From: an uncultured Amaricoccus sp.
GTDB taxonomy: Bacteria; Pseudomonadota; Alphaproteobacteria; Rhodobacterales; Rhodobacteraceae
DNA: 16,140 bases
Direction: 5' to 3'
Assembly: GCF_937858865.1 (NCBI RefSeq)
Contig: NZ_CALLYO010000606.1
Coordinates: 1 to 16,140, forward strand
The notes below the pieces were generated by a model that worked only from the letters and a program-made list of their open reading frames with translations, made no database searches and was not told the DNA's origin. Position numbers and translations under genes: made by a program. This document shows positions 1 to 7,490 of this stretch, one piece after another. Numbering within the stretch: the first letter of the stretch is position 1; each line of letters starts with the position of its first letter.

Positions 1-169
1 GCTCGTAGCGGGGCAGCACCCCCGAGCGCGTAAAGGAGATCCAGACCGTCCAGAGAATGAAGCCGTAGACGAAGAAGAGGCTTGCCGCGAAGGACGGCGC
101 GACCACCACCTTGGGCAGCCAGAGGTCCGCCCGGCGCAGCCGCGCAAGTCCGGCCCTGATCGGGGCCAC
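1..169 (-). CDS. Carbohydrate ABC transporter permease, N-terminal part (GtsB/MalF-like), cut by window edge
   Basis: Only the first 56 codons are present; the gene continues beyond position 1. The visible protein has a short basic leader (RAGLARLRRADLW), then LPKVVVAPSF and a hydrophobic span FFVYGFILWTVWISFT, ending in SGVLPRYE. This order (LPK, first membrane helix, SFT, LPxYE) is what I know from the N-terminus of MalF/UgpA-type permeases, especially the glucose/mannose GtsB group. It would be an inner-membrane subunit working with the binding protein encoded just upstream on the same strand, 52 bases away. The GTG at 169 is chosen because it puts about 17 residues before LPK, usual for the family. 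No convincing Shine-Dalgarno is visible, partly because a GC-rich hairpin (178-202) lies directly upstream. Family is fairly sure; the substrate is not readable. Confidence 0.8.
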   Translation of the reverse strand, partial: MAPIRAGLARLRRADLWLPKVVVAPSFAASLFFVYGFILWTVWISFTRSGVLPRYE

Positions 170-177
170 GGTCGTCT

Positions 178-202
178 GCCCGGGCCCGGGTCGGGCCCGG
201 GC
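178..202 (-). repeat. GC-rich stem-loop between binding-protein and permease genes
   Basis: GCCCGGGCCCG (178-188) and CGGGCCCGGGC (192-202) are perfect 11-bp inverted arms around a 3-base loop. It sits 20 bases past the stop codon of the sugar-binding protein and 9 bases before the permease start. There is no run of T, so it is not a classical terminator. Stem-loops at this place in sugar ABC operons commonly protect the binding-protein mRNA and lower permease expression; that role here is inferred from position. Confidence 0.6.
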
Positions 203-221
203 GGACGGCCCGGGCCGCGAG

Positions 222-1475
222 TCAGCCGGCGCGCTGGATGGCGTCGACGAGCCGCTGAACCGCATCCTGAGAGCTCATGTCAGTGTTGAAGTGCTCGGTG
301 ACGACGTCCATTATCTCGCCGCGGATCGAGCGCGGGACCGCCATTTCGTGCGCCAGGCTGGGCACCAGGGCGTTGGTCCCGATCGCGGTCGTGAGATCGG
401 CGTGCGACTTCTGTGCGCAGACGTCGAACTTGTCGAGCGCGACGTCCACGCGCGCCGGAATCGAGCCTTTGGCCAGGTTGAAGGTCTCCTGGAACCCCGG
501 CGACATGATCAGGCTCGCCAGCACCTTCTGGCCCTCCACCCACTCGTCGCCCTGCACTCCGAACATCACGAACGAGTCGGAATTCAGGATGAAGCCGTTG
601 CCGGGCGCCGGGGCGCAGAGGACGTCCTCGCCCGGCACCTTGCCCGCGGCGAGGAACTCGCCCTTCGCCCAGTCGCCCATGATCTGGAACGCGGCCTCGC
701 CGTTCATCACCATCGCGGTGGCGAGGTTCCAGTCGCGCCCCGGAAACCCCTCGTCGACGTAGCCGCGCAGCGTGCGCATCTGGTCGAAGACGGCGATCAT
801 CGTGTCGCTCTGGAGCGCCTCCGGGTCGAGCTCGACGAGCGCCTTCTGGTAGAAGTCGGGCCCCCCGATCCCGAGCGCCACCACCTCGAACACGGTGGCG
901 TCCTGCCAGGGCTGGCCGCCATGGGCGAGCGGGGTGATGCCGGCGGCCTCGAGCTTCTCCGCCGTTGCGTTGAACTCCTCCCAGGTCGTAGGAACCTCGG
1001 CGCCCACCTGCGCCAGCAGCTCGGGGTTAGCCCAGAGCCAGTCGACGCGGTGGATGTTGACCGGGGCCGCGACGTACTTGCCCTCGTATTTCATGATGCT
1101 GGCGAGCACGGGCGGAAGCACGTCGTCCCAGTGCTCCGCCTGGGCCACGTCGTCCACGTCGGCAACGCCGCCTTCCTGGGCCCACTCCTGGATGCCGGGC
1201 CCCTTCAGCTGCACCGCGGAGGGCGGGTTGCCGGCCATGACCCGTGCCCGGAGTGCAGTCATCGCCGGATCGCCGCCGCCCCCGGCGATCGGCGAGTCGA
1301 TCCACGTTCCGCCCTGCGCCTCGAACGAGCTCTTCAGCTCTCCGATAGCCTTGGCCTCGCCTCCCGAGGTCCACCAGTGCAGCACCTCGACGCTCCCGCC
1401 GGCGACCGCCGGTGCGGAGCCGGCCAGCAGGCCGATCCCGCATGCCAGTGTAAGATTTCGCGCGAAGAGTTTCAT
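222..1475 (-). CDS. Carbohydrate ABC transporter periplasmic substrate-binding protein (family 1, GtsA glucose/mannose-like)
   Basis: 417 aa. A Sec signal peptide is visible (basic MKLFARN, hydrophobic stretch, cleavage expected after AVA at about residue 25). The mature N-terminus VEVLHWWTSGGEAKAI is the hallmark of family 1 extracellular solute-binding proteins, and the HWWTSGGE form followed by GDPAMTALRARVMAGNPPSAVQLKGP is typical of GtsA-type glucose/mannose binding proteins. Length fits the family (about 415-430 aa). It delivers a monosaccharide to the permease whose start lies 52 bases downstream. ATG at 1475 has a strong Shine-Dalgarno (GGGAGGG) just upstream. The 280-base leader carries an FNR-like box and an inverted repeat, suggesting regulation. 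The exact sugar cannot be read from sequence; xylose or another hexose is possible. Confidence 0.9.
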   Translation of the reverse strand: MKLFARNLTLACGIGLLAGSAPAVAGGSVEVLHWWTSGGEAKAIGELKSSFEAQGGTWIDSPIAGGGGDPAMTALRARVMAGNPPSAVQLKGPGIQEWAQEGGVADVDDVAQAEHWDDVLPPVLASIMKYEGKYVAAPVNIHRVDWLWANPELLAQVGAEVPTTWEEFNATAEKLEAAGITPLAHGGQPWQDATVFEVVALGIGGPDFYQKALVELDPEALQSDTMIAVFDQMRTLRGYVDEGFPGRDWNLATAMVMNGEAAFQIMGDWAKGEFLAAGKVPGEDVLCAPAPGNGFILNSDSFVMFGVQGDEWVEGQKVLASLIMSPGFQETFNLAKGSIPARVDVALDKFDVCAQKSHADLTTAIGTNALVPSLAHEMAVPRSIRGEIMDVVTEHFNTDMSSQDAVQRLVDAIQRAG

Positions 1476-1521
1476 GCGCTTCCCTCCCTTGTCTTGCCTG
1501 CCGGGTTACGCCCGACTGAAT

Positions 1522-1540
1522 ATGCCATCGTGCGTGGCAT
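1522..1540. promoter_or_regulatory. Inverted repeat, possible operator upstream of the GtsA-like gene
   Basis: ATGCCA (1522-1527) and TGGCAT (1535-1540) are perfect arms separated by 7 bases, 47 bases upstream of the ATG at 1475. Size and position suit a dimeric repressor operator. The GATGCCA core on the minus strand also occurs in the palindromic cluster upstream of the LacI-family gene (6403-6418), so the same or a related regulator may act at both places. This is inference from pattern only. Confidence 0.35.
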
Positions 1541-1554
1541 CGCGGAAACGCGCT

Positions 1555-1568
1555 TTGATCTAAATCAG
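1555..1568. promoter_or_regulatory. FNR/FnrL/ANR-like box
   Basis: TTGATCTAAATCAG matches the FNR-family consensus TTGAT-N4-ATCAA at 9 of 10 defined positions. It is centred about 86 bases upstream of the ATG of the sugar-binding protein (minus strand), inside a 130-base non-coding leader, so it lies where an oxygen-responsive activator or repressor could act. A single near-consensus site can arise by chance. Confidence 0.4.
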
Positions 1569-1605
1569 AAGTCGGATCGGAGCTCGTGGCGGACCCTCGT
1601 CGATG

Positions 1606-1758
1606 TCATGCCTTCGCGCACGCACGCCCCGCGGCAATCCCTTTGGCGACGGCGGCAGCGGAGATCAGGAAGTCGCGGCGCGTGAGCGGTGCGCCCACGG
1701 CCTCGGGGTCACGCCGTGCTCGGCGAACATCCGTGCTTCGAGGGAGGGGGGGGCTCAC
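1606..1758 (-). pseudogene. Short ORF with Tat-like motif, probable gene remnant
   Basis: A 50-codon frame opens with a GTG overlapping the amine oxidase stop codon (GTGA) and ends at 1606. Its C-terminal half reads PLTRRDFLISAAAVAKGIAAG (in 1639-1692; the RRDFL codons are 1666-1680), which looks like a twin-arginine signal peptide: RRDFL followed by an Ala-rich hydrophobic stretch. Nothing follows the signal; the frame stops eight residues later. A neighbouring frame starting at ATG 1730 gives MFAEHGVTP, and one added base near the CCCC at about 1713 would join it to EAVGAPLTRRDFL. That suggests a frameshifted, truncated N-terminus of a lost secreted protein. A run of eight G (1746-1753) also lies inside the frame, so a sequencing error is possible. 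I do not recognise the parent gene. Confidence 0.3.
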
Positions 1759-3737
1759 TGGTTGGAGCGGATGGTCATCGCCGGGTTATGGGCGAAGAAG
1801 TTGTGCGGCATGATGTGGACGGTCTTCCACTCGGTCGACATCACCGGCCAGTCCTCCATGCGCGGGATGTGGTGGAAGCCGGCGGAGAACCAGGTGACGA
1901 TGTCCTCGTCCATCAGCGACCGGTCGGCCTTCACCCACTCGGCCAGGGTGTCGGTGCCGTCGCTCTGCATCGCGAAGCTGCCGCCGGCGTAGCGCTGGGC
2001 GGGGTCGTAGGGGGTGACCCAGACCGAATAGTCGATGTAGGCGTTGCGCTTGAAGGGCGGGTCGTTCTGGAAGTCGAACGGACCGTAGGCGACGTCGCCG
2101 TGATGGATCATCCAGCCGGGCGTGTGGCCGAGGTAACCCTCGCGCGCCGGGTTCGAGATGTGGAAGTGCTTCGGATCCATCGAGGAGATCCTGTAGCGCG
2201 CCTCGAGCTCCGAATGCGGAATCCGCTCCTCGACCTTCCAGAGCGAGCGGCGGCGCGAGTCGTCGGCGACCTCAGCGGGGACGATGTTCATGGTGCCGAA
2301 GTGGTTCTTCGGCTGGTCCACGTCGAAGTCGATGCGGAAGTTGAAATAGTGGTCGTGGTTCGCCGCCACGAGGTTCGGCGCGATCAGCGTGCCGTACTCG
2401 GTGTCGGCCTCGGCCGTCGGGTCGTTCATCGACATGGCGGCGACGCCCTTGACCGCATCGAGGCCGGTCGCGCCGATCTTGATCTCGAGCTGGCCCGACT
2501 GCTTCAGGCGGTAGTCGATCAGGTAGTCGTAGTTGCCGACCTCCGACGCGGTGCGGATGACGAGCTCGGTCGCCGGCCGGCCCTCGGCGGGCAGCGGCTG
2601 CTCCGGGGTCTGGGCGAAGACCTCGAAGTGCCGCCAGGCCGGGTCGCCGATGTCGCGCTCGAAGATGCAGATCGCGTTCGGGATCTCGAGCGGCTTGCCG
2701 AAGTCGTCGGCGATCAGCGCCGGCAGGTAGGTCGCGTAGGACGGGCAGTCGACGTTCGGCGTGAGCGGGGTCAGGAAGAGGCCGAAGCCGTATTCCCCGG
2801 AGTCCATGTAGGTCCGCCAGTACCAGCCCTCGGAGGGGTCCATGTAGGGCACGAAGACCTCGGAGAGGTGCGCCTGGTAGATGACGGTGCGCCAGTCGTC
2901 GCCGTCCTTGACGTCGAGGTTCGAGACGACGAAGCCCGGCCGCTTGTCGATGCGGAAGTTGAGCCGCCAGATGTCCCATTCGAGGTGGCTGCCGTCGAGC
3001 TTGAAGTTCGGGCCGGCCGGCTGGGAGAGGGTGGCGGGATTGGACTCCGGGCGCAGGGGCGTGCGGGCGGCCACCTCCTCCTCGGTGTAGCCCCAGGGGT
3101 CGGTCGGGAGCGGGATCGCCCCGGTGTCGATGACGCGGACCACCTCTTTCGTCGCGAGGTCGTAGACCGCGAACAGGCCCTCGATCGGCTTGGCGTAGAA
3201 GTTCGAGCCGGAGGGCGCCTGGTAGCAGGGAACGCGCATCAGCCGGGTGCCCTGGTATTCCTCGGTGAAGAAGTTGCCGGCGGTCAGCGGCAGGCAGAAG
3301 GCCTGCTCCGGGGTCAGGCCGCGCTTTTCGAGGCCGGCGACCATGTCCGGATGGCCGAGCGCGCCGGTCATCGCGCCCATGAACTCGGTGAAGAGCACCA
3401 TCGGCTGGCCGGGGGTGGGCGCGTCGCTCTCGACGGTGCCTTGGGTGATGTTGACGACCGCCTCGCGGAAGCTGTCGGCGCCGGTGTAATGCACGGTCGC
3501 CTTGCGGTCGGGCGTGGCGCCGCCTGACTGGAAGGCGTAGACCTCGGCCTTCGGCGGCTCCCTGAGCTCGATCAGCGGATAGAGCGTCTCGTCGTCGACC
3601 GTGCCGGCGGTGCGCAGGATCTCGTTGATCTTCTGGTATTCCTCGGCGGTGATCCCGTCGAGCGGGTGCGCCGAGAGCGCGCCGGCCGTCAGCGTGGCGG
3701 CGAGCGCGGTTCCGGCGAGGTATCGCGTGAACGTCAT
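1755..3737 (-). CDS. tynA: Periplasmic copper-containing primary amine oxidase (TPQ type)
   Basis: 660 aa with an N-terminal signal peptide (MTFTRYLAGTALAATLTAGALSA). It oxidises a primary amine to aldehyde, NH3 and H2O2 using copper and a self-made topaquinone. All key residues are visible: catalytic base Asp312 in YMDSGEYG; topaquinone precursor Tyr403 in the N-Y-D-Y motif; copper ligands His461 and His463 in NHDHYF and His623 in HHIPRMEDWP; a likely disulphide Cys331-Cys357. Length agrees with bacterial amine oxidases lacking the extra N-terminal domain of E. coli TynA. ATG 3737 has a GGGAG ribosome site. It lies 22 bases after the aldehyde dehydrogenase gene, so the two are surely co-transcribed and the aldehyde made here can be oxidised by that enzyme. 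Aromatic amines such as tyramine or phenylethylamine are likely substrates by analogy with the FeaR system; not provable from sequence. Confidence 0.95.
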   Translation of the reverse strand: MTFTRYLAGTALAATLTAGALSAHPLDGITAEEYQKINEILRTAGTVDDETLYPLIELREPPKAEVYAFQSGGATPDRKATVHYTGADSFREAVVNITQGTVESDAPTPGQPMVLFTEFMGAMTGALGHPDMVAGLEKRGLTPEQAFCLPLTAGNFFTEEYQGTRLMRVPCYQAPSGSNFYAKPIEGLFAVYDLATKEVVRVIDTGAIPLPTDPWGYTEEEVAARTPLRPESNPATLSQPAGPNFKLDGSHLEWDIWRLNFRIDKRPGFVVSNLDVKDGDDWRTVIYQAHLSEVFVPYMDPSEGWYWRTYMDSGEYGFGLFLTPLTPNVDCPSYATYLPALIADDFGKPLEIPNAICIFERDIGDPAWRHFEVFAQTPEQPLPAEGRPATELVIRTASEVGNYDYLIDYRLKQSGQLEIKIGATGLDAVKGVAAMSMNDPTAEADTEYGTLIAPNLVAANHDHYFNFRIDFDVDQPKNHFGTMNIVPAEVADDSRRRSLWKVEERIPHSELEARYRISSMDPKHFHISNPAREGYLGHTPGWMIHHGDVAYGPFDFQNDPPFKRNAYIDYSVWVTPYDPAQRYAGGSFAMQSDGTDTLAEWVKADRSLMDEDIVTWFSAGFHHIPRMEDWPVMSTEWKTVHIMPHNFFAHNPAMTIRSNQ

Positions 3738-3759
3738 GCTTGCTTCTCCCTGTTGTTCG

Positions 3760-5166
3760 TCAGCTGAAGATCACCTGGGCGGAGGTGTATTCCTTGAGCC
3801 CGTCCTCGGCGAACTCGACCCCGAGGCCCGAGGACTTGATGCCGCCGAAGGGCGCGTTGGGCTGGATCGCGCCGTGCTTGTTGATCCAGACCGAGCCGCA
3901 CTCCATGCGCTTCGCCACTGCCTTGGCCGCGTCGATGTCAGAGGACCAGACCGAGCCGCCGAGTCCGTTGGGGCTGTCGTTGGCGGCGGCGATCGCCTCC
4001 TCGACGTCGGAGTAGCGGATCACCGGCAGCGCCGGGCCGAACTGTTCCTCGTCGACCAGCGGGTCGCCGTTGGCGAGCCCCGCGACGATCGTCGGCGGGA
4101 AGAAGAGGCCGTCACCGGGAGCGCCCCCGACCAGCACCTTGCCACGCTCCGCCGCGTCGGCGACGAGCCGCGCGACCTTGTCGAACTGCATGCGGTTCTG
4201 CACCGGGCCGAGCGCGCTCGCCTCGTCGAGGCCGTCGCCGACCGGGATGGCCCGGGCATAGGCGGCGAGCGCCTCACAGACCGCGTCGTGGATCGACTCG
4301 TGGACGTAGAGCCGCTTCATCGCGGCGCAGGTCTGGCCGTTGTTGATGAAGGCGCCCCAGAAGAGGCCTTCGGCGATCTTCGCCGGGTCGGCGTCGGGCA
4401 GGACGATGCCCGCGTCGTTGCCGCCGAGCTCGAGGGTCAGCCGCTTCAGCGTCTCCGCCGCCGAGCGCATCACCTGCCGGCCGGTGCCACTCGACCCGGT
4501 GAAGACGATCTTGGCGATGCCGGGGTGCGAGGACATGGCCGCGCCAATGTTGAAGCTCCTGTCGTCGCCGCTGACCGAGTTCAGCACGCCCGCCGGCAGC
4601 ACCTCGTTCAGGATCTCGACCATCCGGAGCGTCGCGAGCGGCGTGTAGGGCGAGGGCTTGAGGACGACGGTGTTGCCAGTGCGGAGCGCGGGCAGGACGT
4701 GCCAGACCGCGATCATCACCGGGAAGTTCCAGGGCGTGATCGAGCCGACGACGCCCAGTGGCTTGCGGTGCAGCTCGACCCGGCCCTCGTTGGTGTCCTG
4801 CAGCACCTCTACCGGCAGCGCGAGGCCGGCGGTGTAACCGGCCCAGGCGGCGGCGCCGCCCATCTCCCAGCGCGAGCCGAGGCCGTTGAGCGGCTTGCCC
4901 TGCTCGAGGGTCAGGATGCGGGCGAGCTCCTCGGCATGCTCCTGCAGCCTGGCGGTCACCGCCTGGCAGGCCTCGCGGAGGGTGGCATCGTCCTGGGCGG
5001 ACCAGGATGGGAACGCGCGCCCGGCGGCGGCGACCGCGGCGTCGAGCTCGGCCTGGCCGGCGTTCGGCGCGCGGCCGGCTTCCGCGCCGGTCGAGGGGTT
5101 CAGGACGGCGAAGGTCCCGGCCGTGGTCATGGGCCGACCGTCGATGGTCAGGCGGGCGTCGATCAT
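3760..5166 (-). CDS. feaB: NAD(P)-dependent aldehyde dehydrogenase (FeaB-like, phenylacetaldehyde dehydrogenase role)
   Basis: 468 aa, the usual length for the ALDH superfamily. Visible motifs: TPWNFP (144-149, oxyanion Asn147), the cofactor-binding Lys170 in VLKPSPYTP, the Rossmann-type FTGSSGTGR (222-230), general base Glu246 in LELGG, and catalytic Cys280 in NNGQTC. All are intact, so the enzyme should be active. It is cytoplasmic and would turn the aldehyde from the amine oxidase into a carboxylic acid (for example arylacetate). It precedes that gene by 22 bases in the same operon and follows the AraC-type regulator by 81 bases. ATG 5166 is supported by AGGAG seven bases upstream. The class is certain; the feaB assignment rests on context with the amine oxidase and FeaR-like gene, and other semialdehyde substrates (for example succinate semialdehyde) remain possible. 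Confidence 0.9.
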   Translation of the reverse strand: MIDARLTIDGRPMTTAGTFAVLNPSTGAEAGRAPNAGQAELDAAVAAAGRAFPSWSAQDDATLREACQAVTARLQEHAEELARILTLEQGKPLNGLGSRWEMGGAAAWAGYTAGLALPVEVLQDTNEGRVELHRKPLGVVGSITPWNFPVMIAVWHVLPALRTGNTVVLKPSPYTPLATLRMVEILNEVLPAGVLNSVSGDDRSFNIGAAMSSHPGIAKIVFTGSSGTGRQVMRSAAETLKRLTLELGGNDAGIVLPDADPAKIAEGLFWGAFINNGQTCAAMKRLYVHESIHDAVCEALAAYARAIPVGDGLDEASALGPVQNRMQFDKVARLVADAAERGKVLVGGAPGDGLFFPPTIVAGLANGDPLVDEEQFGPALPVIRYSDVEEAIAAANDSPNGLGGSVWSSDIDAAKAVAKRMECGSVWINKHGAIQPNAPFGGIKSSGLGVEFAEDGLKEYTSAQVIFS

Positions 5167-5247
5167 GCTTTCTCCTCCGTTCCCGGCACGCCTTGTGCTG
5201 GCGCATCGGGCGGCAGGTTAGTGGCCGCGGCGGAGGGATTCTTGGCG

Positions 5248-6210
5248 TCAGCCGCCAGCAGACTTGGACTCGGCCGCCAGTCCGCGCATCGCAGCGCCCG
5301 GCGGGACGCCGTAGGTCGCCCTGAACTCCCGGTAGAAATGGGAGAGATCGTTGAAGCCGCTGCCGAAGGCGATCGCGGCGACAGTGGCCGTTCCCGCCGC
5401 AGCCCGGGCGCCGACGAGCTCGGCGTGCGCGGCCTTCAGGCGGACGGCAAGGATGCGCCGGCTGGCGGTCTCCCCGAGCGCCTGGAAATGCCGCTGGAGC
5501 GTGCGCTCCGAGACGTTCAGCCGCTCGGCCAGCTCCGCCGGTCCGAAGGCGGGGTCGCGGAAGCGGCGGTCGATCATGGCGAGCGCGCGCGAGAGGACCG
5601 CGCTCGCCGCGCGGTCCCGCGGCGACATCTGCGACTGGCGGCAGTGGAAATAGGCGCCGAGCAGCCCGAGGAAGGCCTCGCCGAGCGTGACGCTGGCCGC
5701 GGCCTGCTCGACCGCCATCTTGACCACCACGGCGCGCATGGCGGCGAGCAGCGGGTCTTCGCGGCTGATCATCGTGCCGCCGGTGCAGATGCCACCGAAG
5801 CGGCCCAGCATCTCGCGCCGCGGAAAGTGCAGCGAGACCTGCGTCGAGCTGCCGGGATAGAGGAACTCCGACGGCAGGACGGAGTCGACGAGGTACATGT
5901 CCCCGGGCGTAAGCTCGGCCGCCGCACCGCCCTGCACCACTCGACTGAAGCCGACCTCCTGGACGAGCAGGAAGAGATGCTCGCCCGGCTCGGCGCGCAC
6001 CGACCGCGCGTCGCGAACCACCCGCTCCGCGTCGAGCGACACGATCGCGGTGTCGACGCCGCCGAAGCGGCGCCGGCCGACGTTGCCGGCGACGATGCCC
6101 CGGGCCTGCGGGCGCGGCTCGATCGAAAACAGGCCGCAGACGGACCGGAGCTCGTCCTGCAGCACCTCGACGGGCCTGGGGCTCGGGGCATCCGTGGTCA
6201 GCAAGCGCAA
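5248..6210 (-). CDS. feaR: AraC-family transcriptional regulator, FeaR-like
   Basis: 320 aa. The N-terminal two-thirds form an AraC-binding-like sensor domain (about residues 20-190); the C-terminal 100 residues carry two helix-turn-helix motifs, LAERLNVSERTLQRHF and the signature FGSGFNDLSHFYREF..YGVPP. This layout matches FeaR, which activates the tynA and feaB genes of E. coli in response to aromatic amine-derived aldehydes. Here it is upstream on the same strand as its presumed targets, with 81 bases to the dehydrogenase, whereas in E. coli feaR is divergent. The start is an unusual TTG at 6210, supported by a strong GGAGG (6217-6221) six bases away and the lack of an in-frame ATG. The regulated genes are inferred from neighbourhood. 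Confidence 0.85.
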   Translation of the reverse strand: MRLLTTDAPSPRPVEVLQDELRSVCGLFSIEPRPQARGIVAGNVGRRRFGGVDTAIVSLDAERVVRDARSVRAEPGEHLFLLVQEVGFSRVVQGGAAAELTPGDMYLVDSVLPSEFLYPGSSTQVSLHFPRREMLGRFGGICTGGTMISREDPLLAAMRAVVVKMAVEQAAASVTLGEAFLGLLGAYFHCRQSQMSPRDRAASAVLSRALAMIDRRFRDPAFGPAELAERLNVSERTLQRHFQALGETASRRILAVRLKAAHAELVGARAAAGTATVAAIAFGSGFNDLSHFYREFRATYGVPPGAAMRGLAAESKSAGG

Positions 6211-6438
6211 GATGGTCCTCCGGGGCCACTTCTTCTACTTCCGAAGCAGGCCGCGCCCGAGTCTTTTTTTGGCCGTTTCGGTGGGGCGACAGCTCAAACC
6301 GGCCATCCACGCGGAAGCGGACGCCGGTCGCGGCTCCGGCCGGAGCATCTCGCCGGAGCGTTGGCTTCGAAGCGCCAAGCGTATATGACGTCACCATCAC
6401 CATGATGCCATTGCATCACGCGGGAAGGGTTGAACGTC
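6211..6438. promoter_or_regulatory. Divergent intergenic region between the FeaR-like and LacI-family genes
   Basis: 228 bases without a gene, holding promoters for two divergent genes. It includes a T7 run (6264-6270), a perfect 10-bp palindrome GCTTCGAAGC (6364-6373) flanked by TTGGC/GCCAA (6361-6365, 6374-6378), a perfect 8-bp palindrome TGACGTCA (6386-6393), and the operator-like cluster described separately. The Shine-Dalgarno sequences of both genes lie at its ends. Exact promoters cannot be assigned by eye. Confidence 0.5.
6395..6418. promoter_or_regulatory. Nested palindromes, candidate LacI-family operator
   Basis: CATCA-CCA-TGATG (6395-6407) and TGATGC-CATT-GCATCA (6403-6418) share a half-site and lie only 20 bases before the ATG of the LacI-family gene, next to its ribosome site. 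Position and symmetry suit autorepression. Related CATCA/TGATG half-sites recur in the inverted repeat at 7491-7520 before the ABC operon, as expected if this regulator binds both. No footprint or family motif has been tested. Confidence 0.45.
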
Positions 6439-7467
6439 ATGAAGCGAGCGACGATCGCAGACCTCTCGCGCGAGGCCGGCGTCAGCGTGGCGACGGTCGA
6501 CCGGGTGCTGAACGGCCGCCTGAAGGTGCGCGAGGAAACCGCGCGGCGGGTGCACGAGGCAGCCCGGCGCATCGGCTTCCACGGCGCGAACGCGATTCAC
6601 AGCCGCATCCTCTCCGACCTGCCGGAGATGCATTTCGGCATCATCCTGCAGAAGAGCGCGCACGCCTTCTACAAGGCCTTCGCCAAGGAGATCGACGACC
6701 AGCTCCGGGCGCACACCGGCCACCGGCTGCGCGCGACCATCCGCTTCGCCGAGAGCACCCGCCCGGCCGAGCTCGCCGGGCTCCTCGCCTCGATGGCGGG
6801 CAAGGTGCAGGCCGTGGCCGCGACCGGGCTCGACCATCACGAGGTCACGCGCGCCGTCGCCGACCTCCGCGCCGCCGGCATCCCGACCTTCTCGCTCCTG
6901 TCCGACTTCGCCCAGGACGTGCGGGAGAGCTACGTCGGTCTGAACAATCTCAAGGTCGGGCGGGCGATCGGCTGGCTGATGTCCAACATCGCCCGGCGCC
7001 CGGGAAAGGTCGCCGCCTTCGTCGGCGGGCACCGATACCACGGTCACGAGCTGCGGGAGACCGGCCTCCGCAGCGCCTTCCGCGAATACGCACCCGACCT
7101 CGAGATGCTCGGCGCGTTGCTCAACCTCGAAGAGCGCCAGGTCACCTACGAGACGACGCACGCCATCCTGGAGAAGCACCCCGACCTCGTCGGCATCTAC
7201 TGCGCAGGCGGCGGCATGGAAGGGGCGATCGCGGCACTGCGGGAATCCGGGCGGGCGCAGGAGGTCATGCTGGTGGTGAACGAGCTCACCGACGACTCCC
7301 GTCAGGCGCTTCAGGACGGAACGGTCAAGATCGTCATGGGAACACCCTTGCGCCAGCTCGGCGCCGAACTCGTGCCGCTGATGGTCCACACGGTCGAGAA
7401 AGGCATGACCGGATCGCCGGGCCAGCGGTTCCTTCCGTTCGAGATCTGGACGCCGGAGTCGCTCTGA
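6439..7467 (+). CDS. LacI-family transcriptional regulator of the adjacent sugar/polyol operon
   Basis: 342 aa. The N-terminus is a LacI headpiece (residues 5-26, TIADLSREAGVSVATVDRVL, with hinge helix near residues 45-55), followed by a periplasmic-binding-protein-like ligand domain (about 62-335) ending in LPFEIWTPESL. It should sense a sugar or polyol and control the plus-strand transporter and catabolic operon whose first gene begins 254 bases downstream. ATG 6439 is chosen over an in-frame TTG at 6430 because GGGAAGGG (6422-6429) is properly spaced from the ATG but would touch the TTG. The VDRVLNG variant of the hinge region is common in proteobacterial regulators next to ribose- or inositol-type ABC transporters. 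Repressor versus activator, and the ligand, cannot be told from sequence. Confidence 0.9.
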   Translation: MKRATIADLSREAGVSVATVDRVLNGRLKVREETARRVHEAARRIGFHGANAIHSRILSDLPEMHFGIILQKSAHAFYKAFAKEIDDQLRAHTGHRLRATIRFAESTRPAELAGLLASMAGKVQAVAATGLDHHEVTRAVADLRAAGIPTFSLLSDFAQDVRESYVGLNNLKVGRAIGWLMSNIARRPGKVAAFVGGHRYHGHELRETGLRSAFREYAPDLEMLGALLNLEERQVTYETTHAILEKHPDLVGIYCAGGGMEGAIAALRESGRAQEVMLVVNELTDDSRQALQDGTVKIVMGTPLRQLGAELVPLMVHTVEKGMTGSPGQRFLPFEIWTPESL

Positions 7468-7490
7468 TCTGATAGAAAGCCATCACTATC

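Noticed and set aside
1689..3527. 612-codon open frame on the plus strand opposite the amine oxidase gene
   Set aside because: Its translation is low-complexity, rich in Arg, Val, Gly and Asp as expected from antisense of a high-GC gene; the minus-strand frame has a full set of amine oxidase motifs.
4274..6403. 709-codon minus-strand frame overlapping the AraC-type regulator and dehydrogenase
   Set aside because: The translation is Arg/Ala-rich out-of-frame sequence; FeaR-like and ALDH motifs are in the other frame.
3601..6405. 934-codon open frame on the plus strand across the dehydrogenase and regulator genes
   Set aside because: It is the antisense shadow of two well-supported genes, with no recognisable domain and no plausible ribosome site.
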